Assembly: GCA_022793655.1 (NCBI GenBank)
Contig: JAAWDG010000009.1
Coordinates: 1-57,404 of the forward strand
Source: Clostridiales bacterium
Lineage (GTDB): Bacteria; Bacillota; Clostridia; Oscillospirales; CAG-272
Reading direction: 5' to 3'
Length of the DNA stretch: 57,404 nt
Shown: one piece after another, positions 8,560 to 18,100 of the stretch
How positions within the stretch are numbered: position 1 is the first letter of the stretch
Layout of the letters: the number at the start of each line of letters is the position of its first letter
Program-made: the position numbers and the translations under genes
The notes under the pieces: generated by a model
What the model was told of the DNA's origin: nothing
What the model saw: only the letters and a program-made list of their open reading frames with translations
The model's database searches: none

Positions 8560-8994
8560 ATGATTATTTTAGATATTATTTCGAATAGTGAACAAGAAAC
8601 CGAGAAAATAGCTTATCAATTTGCTAAGACTTTACAGGGCGGAGAATGCATTGCGTTATATGGAGGCCTTGGCGTCGGCAAGACGGCTTTTGTGCGAGGC
8701 CTTGCCGCTTGTCTTGCGCCTGATAGTGCGGTGTGCAGTCCCAGTTATGCCATCGTGAATGAATATGGCGGCCCTTTGCAGTTGTGTCACTTTGATATGT
8801 ATCGAATCACAGATGAAGATGATTTGTATTCGATTGGCTTTTATGATTACGAAGGGGCTGTATTGGCCATTGAATGGAGCGAGCGCATTCCTTATGCGCT
8901 GCCTGCGCATCGCTATGAGGTTTGTCTGCAAAAAATAGATGGTGAAAAAGAAGAGGAAAAATCCAAACGAAGGATTACAATTACAAAACAATGA
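8560..8994 (+). CDS. tsaE: tRNA threonylcarbamoyladenosine synthesis ATPase TsaE
   Basis: TsaE is the ATPase partner of TsaB and TsaD in making the t6A modification at position 37 of tRNAs that read ANN codons. The 144-residue protein has the P-loop GGLGVGKTAFVRGLA (about residues 34-48), the SPSYAIVNEY stretch and a YRI-[DE]-x-(D) helix, plus EWSERIP near residue 107. It begins immediately after the fhs stop codon and overlaps tsaB by 4 bases, so translation is probably coupled across fhs-tsaE-tsaB-rpiB. The C-terminal tail is rich in Lys and Glu. Confidence 0.95.
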   Translation: MIILDIISNSEQETEKIAYQFAKTLQGGECIALYGGLGVGKTAFVRGLAACLAPDSAVCSPSYAIVNEYGGPLQLCHFDMYRITDEDDLYSIGFYDYEGAVLAIEWSERIPYALPAHRYEVCLQKIDGEKEEEKSKRRITITKQ

Positions 8995-9722
8995 AAATAC
9001 TTGCTGTTGACGCTAGCACCGATCATGGTGCTGTCGCTATTTGCGAAAATCGGGTTTTGTTAGCCGAGCATACGACCCAAGGAAAAAAGAATCATAGCGA
9101 GACGCTGCTGCCGCTTATACAGCAAGTGCTTAAAGAGGGACAGACAACGATTGAACAAGTTGATTTGTTTGCTTGTTCAGTGGGTCCCGGTTCATTTACC
9201 GGCGTTCGTATGGCTGTTTCGTTAGTCAAAGGTTTGGCTTTTGGCAGTGGTAAACCCTGCGTGGGTGTTTCCAGTTTGGCAGCTTTAGCATATCCATATG
9301 CCAATCAAAATGCTCTGGTATGCGCTCTTTTGGATGCACGTCGCGGCAATGTGTATAATGCATTGTTTCGACAAGGCGAACAAATTATTGGCGATCGCTT
9401 TATTGATTTGGCTTCTTTGGAAAAAGAGATGACGCTTTTGATACAAAAAGACACGCCTGTGTATTTAGTGGGGGATGGAGCCGCTGCTGCGCAAGCCGCT
9501 TGGACGCTGCACACAGAGTCAATGGTCGTGCAGCCCGACCCTATTGCTGGTTATAGTGTAGCGATGAGTGCGTGGGAGCACTATCAATCGTGCGGTAACA
9601 AAGGAAAGTGGGAAGAAGCAAATATGCAACCTGCCTATTTGCGTCCGTCACAAGCTGAACGAGAACGGCTAGCAGCAGAAGAGCAGGTGCGGCAAGATAA
9701 AGAGAAAGGAAAAGAAATATGA
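8991..9722 (+). CDS. tsaB: tRNA threonylcarbamoyladenosine synthesis protein TsaB
   Basis: TsaB is the catalytically inactive partner that dimerises with TsaD in t6A synthesis. The 243-residue protein has the family start MKILAVDAS, HSETLLPLI, and the SVGPGSFTGVRM motif near residue 65. It ends in a charged Glu/Lys-rich extension of about 25 residues beyond the usual fold. The ATG overlaps the tsaE stop as ATGA. tsaD and rimI, often neighbours of tsaB, are not in the window. Confidence 0.95.
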   Translation: MKILAVDASTDHGAVAICENRVLLAEHTTQGKKNHSETLLPLIQQVLKEGQTTIEQVDLFACSVGPGSFTGVRMAVSLVKGLAFGSGKPCVGVSSLAALAYPYANQNALVCALLDARRGNVYNALFRQGEQIIGDRFIDLASLEKEMTLLIQKDTPVYLVGDGAAAAQAAWTLHTESMVVQPDPIAGYSVAMSAWEHYQSCGNKGKWEEANMQPAYLRPSQAERERLAAEEQVRQDKEKGKEI

Positions 9723-10174
9723 GTACATTAATTGCAATTGGATCAGATCACGGCGGGTTTGACTTAAAAGAGATTATCAAAGCCCATTTGATTGAGCGCG
9801 GTTTAAAATTTATTGATGTGGGGACCGTGAGCACAAAATCGGTTGATTATCCTGAATTTGCGCATAAATTGTGCCAAAAGATACAGGCTGGAGAGTGCAG
9901 CAGGGGTATTTTGTGCTGCGGTACCGGCATCGGCATGAGTATGGCTGCGAATAAGCATAAAGGCATTCGAGCGGCTTGCTGTTCGGACACCTACTCAGCT
10001 AAGCTGACACGCATGCATAATGACGCTAATGTATTATGCTTGGGTGCAAGAGTAGTCGGTGCTGGGTTGGCGCTGGATATGGTTGATTTGTTTTTGGATA
10101 CAGCGTTTGAAGGTGGCCGGCATGTGGGGCGTGTAAGAGCAGTCGATGCTTTTGATGAAGAAATCGGCAAATGA
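9719..10174 (+). CDS. rpiB: Ribose-5-phosphate isomerase B
   Basis: This 151-residue member of the RpiB/LacA/LacB family interconverts ribose-5-phosphate and ribulose-5-phosphate in the pentose phosphate pathway. It has the start IGSDHGGFDLKE, the VDYPEFA stretch, the catalytic-cysteine loop ILCCGTGIGMSMAANK and the RAACCSDTYSAKLTRMHNDA block (within residues about 65-105). The ATG overlaps tsaB by 4 bases. A galactose-6-phosphate isomerase subunit is a less likely alternative because there is no partner subunit. Confidence 0.93.
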   Translation: MSTLIAIGSDHGGFDLKEIIKAHLIERGLKFIDVGTVSTKSVDYPEFAHKLCQKIQAGECSRGILCCGTGIGMSMAANKHKGIRAACCSDTYSAKLTRMHNDANVLCLGARVVGAGLALDMVDLFLDTAFEGGRHVGRVRAVDAFDEEIGK

Positions 10175-10180
10175 ACATGG

Positions 10181-10216
10181 AAAAAAGACTGATGGCTCGT
10201 ATCCATCAGTCTTTTT
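10181..10216. terminator. Bidirectional terminator between rpiB and comF
   Basis: AAAAAGACTGATGG and its complement form a 14-bp stem with a 7-base loop. T residues follow on the plus strand and A residues precede it, so it can stop both convergent transcripts. Confidence 0.9.
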
Positions 10217-10218
10217 GA

Positions 10219-10923
10219 TTATTGTAATGGTATGTGTTTATATTCTCGTTTGGCAAATGAGGCAAAATCAACGCTGGCAGCACCGGCCCCATACAGCAGG
10301 CGGGCGCAGGCAAGGGCCGTAGCGCCTGAGGCAACGAGATCATCATACAGTATAATATGTTTTCCGCAAATCGTGTCGATATATTTTGTACGAATTTGGA
10401 AAGCTTCTTTTGCATTCATGGCTCTTTGTTCCTGATTCAGTGTTTTTTGTAATGTGCGGCCCTTGTGTCGTAAGGCTGGCACAAAATCAATATACAAAGA
10501 AGCGGCTATTCGTTTGGCTATTTGTTCCGTTTGATCAAATCCATAATTGCGTTTGGCGTGCCCCGATCTTGGCACGTTGACAAGTATGGTTTGCGGATTT
10601 AGCGAAAAGCGGTTCTTCATCTCCTCTGTGATAGTGCGGGCTATAAAATCAAAAAGAACGGCATTTTTAACCTTTTTGCTGCCTAAAACCAATTTTCGTG
10701 TTATGCCATTATCTCGATAAGGTGCTATATGAAAGGCATGCGTAAACAGTTGATTGTCAGCCGAGCAGGAACAACGTTTATGTGGTTGGCCGCAAGCAGA
10801 ACAGGGCAGCATGGTTTCGTTTTTAAATTGGTGCAGGCAACGTTCACATAAAGTGCTTTCATACCCAAGCACTTCACCGCAGCCAGTACAGGTGTAAACG
10901 GTAAAATGTTTTATTAGATTCAT
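10219..10923 (-). CDS. comF: ComF-family phosphoribosyltransferase-like protein
   Basis: ComF proteins are needed for DNA uptake in competent bacteria and may couple to primosome or helicase partners. This 234-residue protein has an N-terminal zinc ribbon (CTGCGEVLG, CERC, then CSACGQPHKRCSC). Then come the VPRSGHAKRNYGFDQTEQIA stretch and the PRTase-type loop IILYDDLVASGATA (about residue 185). The start overlaps the recD2 stop codon by 4 bases, so it should be co-translated with that helicase. No other com genes are in the window, and competence of the organism cannot be judged. Confidence 0.9.
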   Translation of the reverse strand: MNLIKHFTVYTCTGCGEVLGYESTLCERCLHQFKNETMLPCSACGQPHKRCSCSADNQLFTHAFHIAPYRDNGITRKLVLGSKKVKNAVLFDFIARTITEEMKNRFSLNPQTILVNVPRSGHAKRNYGFDQTEQIAKRIAASLYIDFVPALRHKGRTLQKTLNQEQRAMNAKEAFQIRTKYIDTICGKHIILYDDLVASGATALACARLLYGAGAASVDFASFAKREYKHIPLQ

Positions 10924-13145
10924 AAAAGTTCACCATATTTTTTGAGAATATATCGTAGGCCGGTGTACCGGTTTGCTCTTAAATTATTATTGACCATGCC
11001 TGCTACTACATCGGGCCGTCCTACTAAAATAACCATCTGCTGTGCTCTTGTGACCGCCGTATAGAGTAAATTTCGCGTCAAAAGACGAGGGGTGTAATCA
11101 AAAATGGGAATAATGACCGTTGGATATTCACTGCCCTGACTTTTGTGTACGGTGATGGCATAGGCGTGTTCTAATTCATCTAACTGGGTGAAATCATAGA
11201 CAGCGACACGGCCGTCAAAATCGACAGTGACTTGTTCTGCGTTGCTATTAATTGTTTGCAGAACACCGATATCGCCATTATAGATGCCGACGCCTTCGAC
11301 AGTTCCTTTTTTCCATTGGATATCATAATTATTGCGGATCTGCATCACCTTGTCACCTTCCCGCAGGGTGATGCCGCCCGCCTTTTTCTCACGTTTCTGT
11401 GAAGCACCTGGGTTTAATACACTTTGCAAAAGCTGGTTTAGCATAGCGGTACCAGCAGGTCCTTTTTTAGAAGGCGAAATGACTTGCAGCCCCTTTATAA
11501 TGCCAGGACCATAGGATTTAGGCAGCCGGTTGGCACAAAGAGAGGCAATGGTTTTGGCAATATCATTATCGTTTGGACGGGTAAGAAAAAAGAAATCACT
11601 GTTTTTGCATTCTAATTCAGGCAGCTCTCCGCTGTTGATCAAGTGTGCGTTGGTAACAATCATACTTTCCGAGGCTTGTCTAAATACTTCTGTCAACCGG
11701 ATTGTTTCAAATAGATCAGCATTAATGATATCGTTTAGGACTTGTCCAGGACCAACCGAAGGCAGCTGATCGCAGTCGCCGATCAAAAGAAGTCTTGCAC
11801 CTGGTTTGATGGCCTTCAAAAGAGCGCACATGATTTCAGTGTCAATCATCGAAGTTTCATCGATGATGAACACATTTTCGTCTAAATAATTGTTTTCATT
11901 GCGCCGGAAAGATGCGTTATTCTCAGTAGAAAAGTCAATTTCAAGCAACCGATGAATGGTTTTTGCTTCCATTTGCGTGGCTTCGGACATTCGTTTAGCG
12001 GCTCGCCCAGTCGGCGCTGCTAACGCAATATTCATGCCAATGGAATCAAAGACACGAATGAGCGCTCGGATAATCGTGGTTTTACCGGTTCCCGGTCCGC
12101 CGGTTAAAATCATGACGCCGTTTTTGAGCATCGATGTAATCGCCTTTTTTTGCATGGGTGCGTAAGCGATGCCGTTTTCCGCCTCAATGCGTGTGATAAA
12201 GTGTTCAATATTGCCCATGTCATAGGCCGGACAATTTTTTTGAAGCCGACAAAGTTTTTCAGCGATAAACATTTCTGCGTCATATAGCTGTCTTAAGTAA
12301 ACACAGGCGGTTTTATTAATGCGTACTTCTTTCAACATATTTTCTTCTGCCTGTGTATCGCATGTTCGACTGATTTGCTCTTCGCTGACGTCTAACAAAC
12401 CACAAGCCGCCTGGAGCAGCGTTTCACGCGGCAGATAAACATGGCCGCCTGAGAGGGCGTTTTGTTTTAATACATGGATAAGGCCTGCTTTGATACGTTC
12501 CTCACTGTCATGTGCTAAACCAAGCGCCTTTGCGATTTGATCGGCTTTTTCAAAACCGATTCCTGTGATGGAATCACATAAGATATATGGATTTTGTTTG
12601 ATGATGTCAATGGCGGCCGAACCGTATTTTTTATAGACTTTAATGGCCGAAGCCGGCCCCATAAAATCAGAGCAGAAAGCCATCACATTCCGCATGCCGA
12701 ATTGTCTTTTAAAATCTTCTGAAATCTCTTTTGCTTTTGATTCGGAAATACCGGGCAATTCGGCCAGCCATTCGGGGTGATTTTCAATAATCTCAAACGA
12801 GTCGGTGCCAAATCGGTCCACAATGCGCCTGGCTGTGACTGGTCCAATGCCTTTGACAGAACGAGAGGAAAGGTATTTGAAGATGGTAGATGCCGAGGCA
12901 GGCAGACTTTTTTCAAAATATTCTACTTTGAATTGTCGGCCAAAGGTCGGGTGCATTTCCCATGTCCCCATTGCTTTGAGGGTTTCTCCTTCTTGTATGT
13001 AGGGCATAATGCCGGTGAGCGTGATAAACTCAGCCTCTGAGATTGCTAAATCCAGCACGCTGTACCCGTTTTGGCTGTTTTGATAGACAATATTTTCGAT
13101 AATTCCTTCGATTGTGAGGAGTTCTTTGGCGGATTCTTCAATCAT
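10920..13145 (-). CDS. recD2: RecD2-type ATP-dependent DNA helicase (YrrC)
   Basis: RecD2 is a 5'-3' superfamily 1B helicase acting in DNA repair and replication-fork maintenance, independent of RecBC. This 741-residue protein has an N-terminal OB-like region (LTIEGIIENIVYQ...GYSVLDL) and helix-hairpin-helix repeats near SVKGIGPVTARRIVDRFG and LPGISESKAKEI. Walker A is LTGGPGTGKTT (about residue 347), followed by Walker B VFIIDETSMID, the LIGDCDQLPSVGPGQVL motif, and the terminal YAITVHKSQGSEYPTVI motif VI region. ATG 13145 gives the MIEESAKELLT start and overlaps the preceding small gene by 8 bases. It is coupled to comF. Confidence 0.95.
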   Translation of the reverse strand: MIEESAKELLTIEGIIENIVYQNSQNGYSVLDLAISEAEFITLTGIMPYIQEGETLKAMGTWEMHPTFGRQFKVEYFEKSLPASASTIFKYLSSRSVKGIGPVTARRIVDRFGTDSFEIIENHPEWLAELPGISESKAKEISEDFKRQFGMRNVMAFCSDFMGPASAIKVYKKYGSAAIDIIKQNPYILCDSITGIGFEKADQIAKALGLAHDSEERIKAGLIHVLKQNALSGGHVYLPRETLLQAACGLLDVSEEQISRTCDTQAEENMLKEVRINKTACVYLRQLYDAEMFIAEKLCRLQKNCPAYDMGNIEHFITRIEAENGIAYAPMQKKAITSMLKNGVMILTGGPGTGKTTIIRALIRVFDSIGMNIALAAPTGRAAKRMSEATQMEAKTIHRLLEIDFSTENNASFRRNENNYLDENVFIIDETSMIDTEIMCALLKAIKPGARLLLIGDCDQLPSVGPGQVLNDIINADLFETIRLTEVFRQASESMIVTNAHLINSGELPELECKNSDFFFLTRPNDNDIAKTIASLCANRLPKSYGPGIIKGLQVISPSKKGPAGTAMLNQLLQSVLNPGASQKREKKAGGITLREGDKVMQIRNNYDIQWKKGTVEGVGIYNGDIGVLQTINSNAEQVTVDFDGRVAVYDFTQLDELEHAYAITVHKSQGSEYPTVIIPIFDYTPRLLTRNLLYTAVTRAQQMVILVGRPDVVAGMVNNNLRANRYTGLRYILKKYGELL

Positions 13146-13260
13146 CTTTTCTTCGTTTCTCAAGTACCTCAAATACAAATTTTCGCAGGTCTCGCAGTAC
13201 GGTGTATCCCCCGTATACGGCGAGTATCGATATAACGATTTCGCATAAAGTTTTTAACAT
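13138..13260 (-). CDS. Small single-span membrane protein, 40 residues
   Basis: A 40-residue protein with one hydrophobic segment (LCEIVISILAVYGGYTVL) followed by a charged tail (RDLRKFVFEVLEKRRKDD). I do not recognise the family. The ATG at 13260 has AGAAAGG 12 bases upstream, and that Shine-Dalgarno lies in the 3' arm of an 11-bp hairpin. It overlaps recD2 by 8 bases, so it may serve as a translational lead-in for recD2. A longer frame exists but lacks a ribosome binding site. It could also be a chance frame, but the coherent membrane-protein composition argues against that. Confidence 0.5.
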   Translation of the reverse strand: MLKTLCEIVISILAVYGGYTVLRDLRKFVFEVLEKRRKDD

Positions 13261-13269
13261 AATAACAAC

Positions 13270-13307
13270 GCCTTTCTGTGCCTTCTGCAGCGAAGACACA
13301 GAAAGGC
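13270..13307 (-). promoter_or_regulatory. Hairpin covering the ribosome binding site of the 40-residue gene
   Basis: GCCTTTCTGTG (13270-13280) pairs perfectly over 11 bp with CACAGAAAGGC (13297-13307). On the minus strand the 3' arm contains the AGAAAGG Shine-Dalgarno of the gene starting at 13260. No T run follows, so it is a poor terminator for metK. A translation-control hairpin is equally possible. Confidence 0.5.
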
Positions 13308-13374
13308 ACTTTGCAGGCAATCAAACTGTTTCAAAACAATTCTGTTACCTTGTTAGCATTTTATGCCAAATGTC

Positions 13375-14559
13375 TCATTCTGTTTCAAAAAGAGATGTTA
13401 ATGCTGTTATAAGATCTGTTTGCTCCCATGGCACATTTAAGTCTTCTCGTCCCATATGGCCATAAGAGGCCAACGCCTTATAAAGTGGGCGGCGCAGACC
13501 AAAACGCTGGATAATAGCGGCCGGTCTTAAATCAATTAATTGAATGATCGCTTCTGCAATTTTTTCATCTGAAATACGTCCAGTGCCGAACGTATCAATC
13601 AGCAAAGAAACGGGTTTTGCAACGCCGATGGCATAAGCTAATTGTACCTCGCATTGTTTAGCAAGGCCGGCCGCTACAATATTTTTCGCTATATAGCGGG
13701 CTGCATAAGCGCCTGAACGGTCGACTTTTGTTGGGTCTTTGCCCGAAAAAGCGCCGCCGCCGTGTCTGGCATATCCGCCGTAGGTATCAACAATAATCTT
13801 TCGGCCGGTTAAACCGGTATCGCCAGCGGGTCCACCTACCACAAAGCGTCCGGTAGGATTCACAAAATATTTGGTGTTTCCATCGAGCAAAGAGGCTGGA
13901 ATGATAGGTTTGATTACTTTTTCAATGATATCTTTTTTTAAGGTATCCAGATCTATCGAACTGTCATGCTGTGTAGATATCACGACCGTATCTACCCGCG
14001 TTGGTATACCGTCTTGATATTCTATCGTTACCTGGCTTTTTCCATCGGGACGTAAGTAGGAAAGCAGGTTATTTTTTCTTACCTCGGTGAGTTTCTTGGC
14101 TAACGCATGCGCCAGCGAAATAGGCAGAGGCATATACTCAGGTGTTTCATCACAAGCGTAGCCAAACATCATGCCTTGGTCGCCAGCGCCTGTTTCAAAC
14201 CCGTCGCTGATCTTTCCTTCCTTGGCTTCTAATGATTGGTTTACGCCTAAAGCGATATCGGGCGATTGCTCGTGGATAGAGTTCATAACGGCACAGCTTT
14301 GCGCGTCAAAGCCGTAGGCGGCATTGTCGTAACCGATTTCACGTATGGCCTCTCTCGCGATGCTGGGAATATCTACATAGGCTTTGGTGGTAATTTCGCC
14401 CATGATGGTAATAATACCAGTTGTAGCTGTCGTTTCACAAGCAACGCGGGATTCAGGATCAAGCCGCAATAACTCATCTAAAATAGCGTCTGAAATAATG
14501 TCGCAGATTTTATCGGGATGGCCTTCTGTGACCGATTCACTGGTGAAAAATTTTTTCAT
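13375..14559 (-). CDS. metK: S-adenosylmethionine synthetase
   Basis: MetK makes S-adenosylmethionine from methionine and ATP. At 394 residues it is full length. Visible are [16 protein letters not shown] at the N-terminus, the [12 protein letters not shown] motif (about residues 122-133), the active-site [19 protein letters not shown] block, and the [10 protein letters not shown] stretch. AGAGGT lies upstream of the ATG. No SAM riboswitch of the common classes was recognised in the leader. Instead, a minus-strand copy of the structured repeat and a 15-bp direct repeat lie upstream. It may be read through into the small gene, recD2 and comF. Confidence 0.97.
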   Translation of the reverse strand: MKKFFTSESVTEGHPDKICDIISDAILDELLRLDPESRVACETTATTGIITIMGEITTKAYVDIPSIAREAIREIGYDNAAYGFDAQSCAVMNSIHEQSPDIALGVNQSLEAKEGKISDGFETGAGDQGMMFGYACDETPEYMPLPISLAHALAKKLTEVRKNNLLSYLRPDGKSQVTIEYQDGIPTRVDTVVISTQHDSSIDLDTLKKDIIEKVIKPIIPASLLDGNTKYFVNPTGRFVVGGPAGDTGLTGRKIIVDTYGGYARHGGGAFSGKDPTKVDRSGAYAARYIAKNIVAAGLAKQCEVQLAYAIGVAKPVSLLIDTFGTGRISDEKIAEAIIQLIDLRPAAIIQRFGLRRPLYKALASYGHMGREDLNVPWEQTDLITALTSLFETE

Positions 14560-14608
14560 AAAAATACCTCTTTTTTATTTAACGAATCAATAGATTGAAA
14601 TAATTGTT

Positions 14609-14687
14609 TATTTGTTTTACACGTATGGGGAACCTCTTGCTTTATCTTTTGGGTATGGGCTACTCAGAAATGTATTTGTTTTACACG
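14609..14687 (-). repeat. 15-bp direct repeat in the metK leader
   Basis: TATTTGTTTTACACG occurs at 14609-14623 and again, identical, at 14673-14687. A looser CCCATAC pair lies between them. They are about 50 and 114 bases upstream of the metK start. They could be binding sites for a regulator of metK. No known box was recognised. Confidence 0.55.
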
Positions 14688-14698
14688 CACAACGTTGA

Positions 14699-14808
14699 AT
14701 TTTACCATGTTTTCTTAGCTGCCGGAAAGTTTATCGGTTCCGGTCTCGCTGGAATTTCGCTTGGAAAAGCAAAAAGATAAATAACTCATTAGAGTTATTC
14801 TTATTTTA
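14699..14808 (-). repeat. Structured intergenic repeat, single copy, facing metK
   Basis: On the minus strand it has TGGTAAAAT (14803-14808) and hairpin AATAACTC-TAAT-GAGTTATT (14780-14799). The outer stem is TTTATC/GATAAA, inside which lie hairpins GCTT/AAGC and TTCC/GGAA, and then a tail GGCAGCTAAGAAAACATGG ending in a second TAAAAT (14699-14704). It is more degenerate than the 6.5-kb units but in the same order. The remaining 14820-15158 stretch holds a promoter and no gene. Confidence 0.7.
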
Positions 14809-14908
14809 CCATAACTCGATGTTATTTTCAATAAAATACAGAATAATCATGAAATTCGATGGTGGTGATGTTTTGATTTGAAACGAATGTTTTGTCGAAA
14901 AACAATAC

Positions 14909-14937
14909 TTGCATTTATGGTCAATCAATGATAAAAT
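14909..14937 (+). promoter_or_regulatory. Candidate promoter for the dockerin protein gene
   Basis: TTGCAT (14909-14914), a 17-base spacer, then TAAAAT (14932-14937), about 220 bases before the ATG. TTGACT with TATTAA near 15021-15048 is a weaker alternative. Confidence 0.45.
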
Positions 14938-15158
14938 ACACATGATATAAATCGAGAAAAATTTCCTATTTTTATTATAATTGCTTGAAAGAAAAAGCTT
15001 TTAAAATTGGAAAAGGTTCTTTGACTTCGTTATTGTTTGAAATATTAATGGCGACTTTAGTAATGAAAAAGGCATAATGTGTGCTGTTCCATTATGTTTT
15101 TATAGCAACAAGAGCAAAATGCAAAAGTGCAAATCAAGGAATTTTAGGAGGTTAAGAG

Positions 15159-18100
15159 ATGAAAAAGCGAATTTGTGCTGTACTGAGCGTGGCTATGCTT
15201 TTGACAATGACCAACATCGTGTTCGGCTTAGGGGCGGCCGATACGCTGGTGGATCAAGTGGACGCAGGGGTGATTGAAAGCTATACGGAATCGACCGAAA
15301 CGATCAATCAACCGGATGCGGGTTATTCCAGTGGTGTTTGGATGGCGATGAAGCCTGGTCAAGTGGTTTCGTATAATCCAACCACATTCTCGGTTCTTTT
15401 TGTGATGATGGGCTATTATTCGGATGGTTATCGTTCACAAGTGGGGCTTAGTAATGAAACATTACCGTTAGATGAATCCTTTTTTGAAGGCCTTGAAAAG
15501 ACACTGCAGAACGCCAAACAAAACGGTGTGATGGTTGGCCTTCGTTTCCGATACGATGATGCCGGCAAAAAGAATCCAGAGCCTGCTACTTGGGAGCAGC
15601 TAATGGGCCATTTAAAACAGATTCACGATTCTGGTTTGCTGGAAAAGTACAAAGATGTTTTGTCTTATGTTGAAACTGGTACAGTCGGGGCCTGGGGTGA
15701 ACAGCACAGCGGCCGCTATACGACGAATGCATATGTAGCGAAACTGACCGATGCATATCTTGATATGGTGCCAGATTCCATTCAGGTTTCAGTTCGGAAA
15801 CCGGCTTATTTTTTGGCGTGGCTTCAGCTTGTGACTGGAAAGAATATAACGAAATTAAAAATGTATAATGACGGTCAAGTTGCTTTAACCGCCGAACAGC
15901 AGGCCAAAGCAGACCGTGTAGGCTTGTATAATGACGGTTATATGGGTTCAGACAGTGATTTGGGTACGTTTCTTGGTTTAGGTGAAAGTACGACGGCGGC
16001 CAATCGGCAAGAAGGTTTGCGTTGGCTTTTTGGCAATCATAGAGCGGCCTATGGCGGTGAGTATTCAGGGGATTATAAATTAACGCTTCAATATCCTACT
16101 TGGCAGCCGATCAACGCGATTCCTGAAATGTATTATTCGCATGTATGGAATATTAACCGCAATGTGTATGTCAATAAAAACGAGACAGAGCTATTTGATA
16201 CGCTTGAGGAAGCCGAGGCAAAAAAAGCTGAGGTGGAAGGCTGGTATACAAAGGGCGGACTGTCTGCTTCTGACGCTGCGGCGCAGATTGTTCAGCAAGA
16301 CGGTAAATATCAGTTGACGTATCAATTTATTGGTTATGATTATTATACATTTACCGAGGAATTAGCCAAAGCAGCGAATGAAAAGATTGGTGGAAATGCA
16401 GATCTTTCTGCCTATTACGGTCAAAATTGTTATAAGTTTATTCGTGATCACATTGGCTATCGTTTGGTGGTGAGAGACAGTAAAATGACAGGCGGCACGG
16501 TGCAGCCTGGCGAAACCGTGTTTATGAAACTTGCCATTGAAAACACCGGTTTTTCTAATATCATTAAAGAAAAACAGGTGGAAATATTATTAGTCAACGG
16601 AAACCGGGTTTACTCGATTGAAGCGGATGATATTGACCCCAGGACGTGGTTGTCCGGTCAAACGGCCAATGTGCAGAAAACCATTACTTTGCCAGAGAAT
16701 ATCTCAGGTGGTACATGGCAAGTGTATATGCGCATAACGCCGTATAATGACTTGGCGGGCGATGATGCGAAATGCGGTTCGATTTTTGCGAATGACGGTA
16801 TATTTGATAATGCATTAGGCGGTAACTTGATTGGTTCGATTACCGTTGATGCACCGGCAGAAGAACAGGGTGGTTTTGTGGATGTAAGACCCGCCGGTTT
16901 GTATTATGACAAACCCACTACCTATGCGGCAGATGCGGATAATATTCAGTTCGTTGACCGCAATTATGTCTTTAAAAACTCCGGCCTTTATGGATTTACC
17001 ATTATGTTTAAGGTTGATGGCATCGCACCAGGCAGTGAAATTAATTTGACCCGCTGGAGCACGAACGGAACGAGCGTTTCAGGCTTTCAAACCCATTCGT
17101 TCAACTATTTCTTTAAAAACAATGCAACCTATGGTTACGGATTAACCATCAAGGAAAACGGCTATTATTTGCTGTATTGTCCGTTTTATTCGGTTGGCGC
17201 TTACAGCAAAGCGTCTGAGGCGGGTAAGACGAACGTATCTTCCTTTAAGATTAATGACACGTCAACTCAGCGTGAGGATAAAAACACACTTACATCGCTG
17301 AATGGCAATGAGGCTACCATTACGCCGCTTGGTATTATTGAGGGCGCGGTAACTTCCTATGATATTACATTTGGTCAAGACGGTGGCTCCCGTTACCGGG
17401 GCACGTATGCTTTCAATAATACTGACAAAAGTGTGACAGAAAATGTGCAGCTGCGCAAAGCCAAATCAGTTTTAGAGTTGTATACAGGCACTGATCCTTC
17501 GTCTTATACCGAAAATGAGATTGCTTATGACTTCAAGGGCTGGACAACACAAGAGAATTTTGAGGCCGGCGTGGTGGGCGAACAGCAAATCGCTGTTGGC
17601 ACGATGAAGCTTTCTGCTTATTATCAGGTCAACTTAGCAAATTCAGCCTTAAATGCATATACGGCTACCTTGACAGACGGTAAAGATGAGCACGGTGTTG
17701 TTTATACGTTGGATCCTGTAACGCAAACAGCTGTCGTTGGTAATGGCAGTTCTTGGGCTAATAATGCCGGTTTTACTGGTGCTAAGGCAGATGCTTATAT
17801 CATACCTGCTTATGTCATAGCAGACGGAAAATATTATGATGTAGTGGGTATCGGTGAAAATGCATTCCGATCCAATCAAGCCCTTAAAAAGCTCTATATA
17901 CCGAGCACTGTGCAAACTTTTGCAGAAAACGGCTTGGGTGGATTGTCAGGTGCAACGACGCTCTATTGCTATCAAGAGAGTGAAACGGAAAATTTCGCAC
18001 AAGAAAATAGCTTTGTGTATGAAGTACCATCCAGTCGGACAGTATATGCAGCCGCCTTTAAAGATGGTGACGGCCGTACGCTGGATGTAAAATCAGTACA

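Noticed and set aside
14560-14820. SAM riboswitch before metK
   Set aside because: None of the conserved SAM-I, SAM-II or SMK sequence blocks was found on the minus strand.
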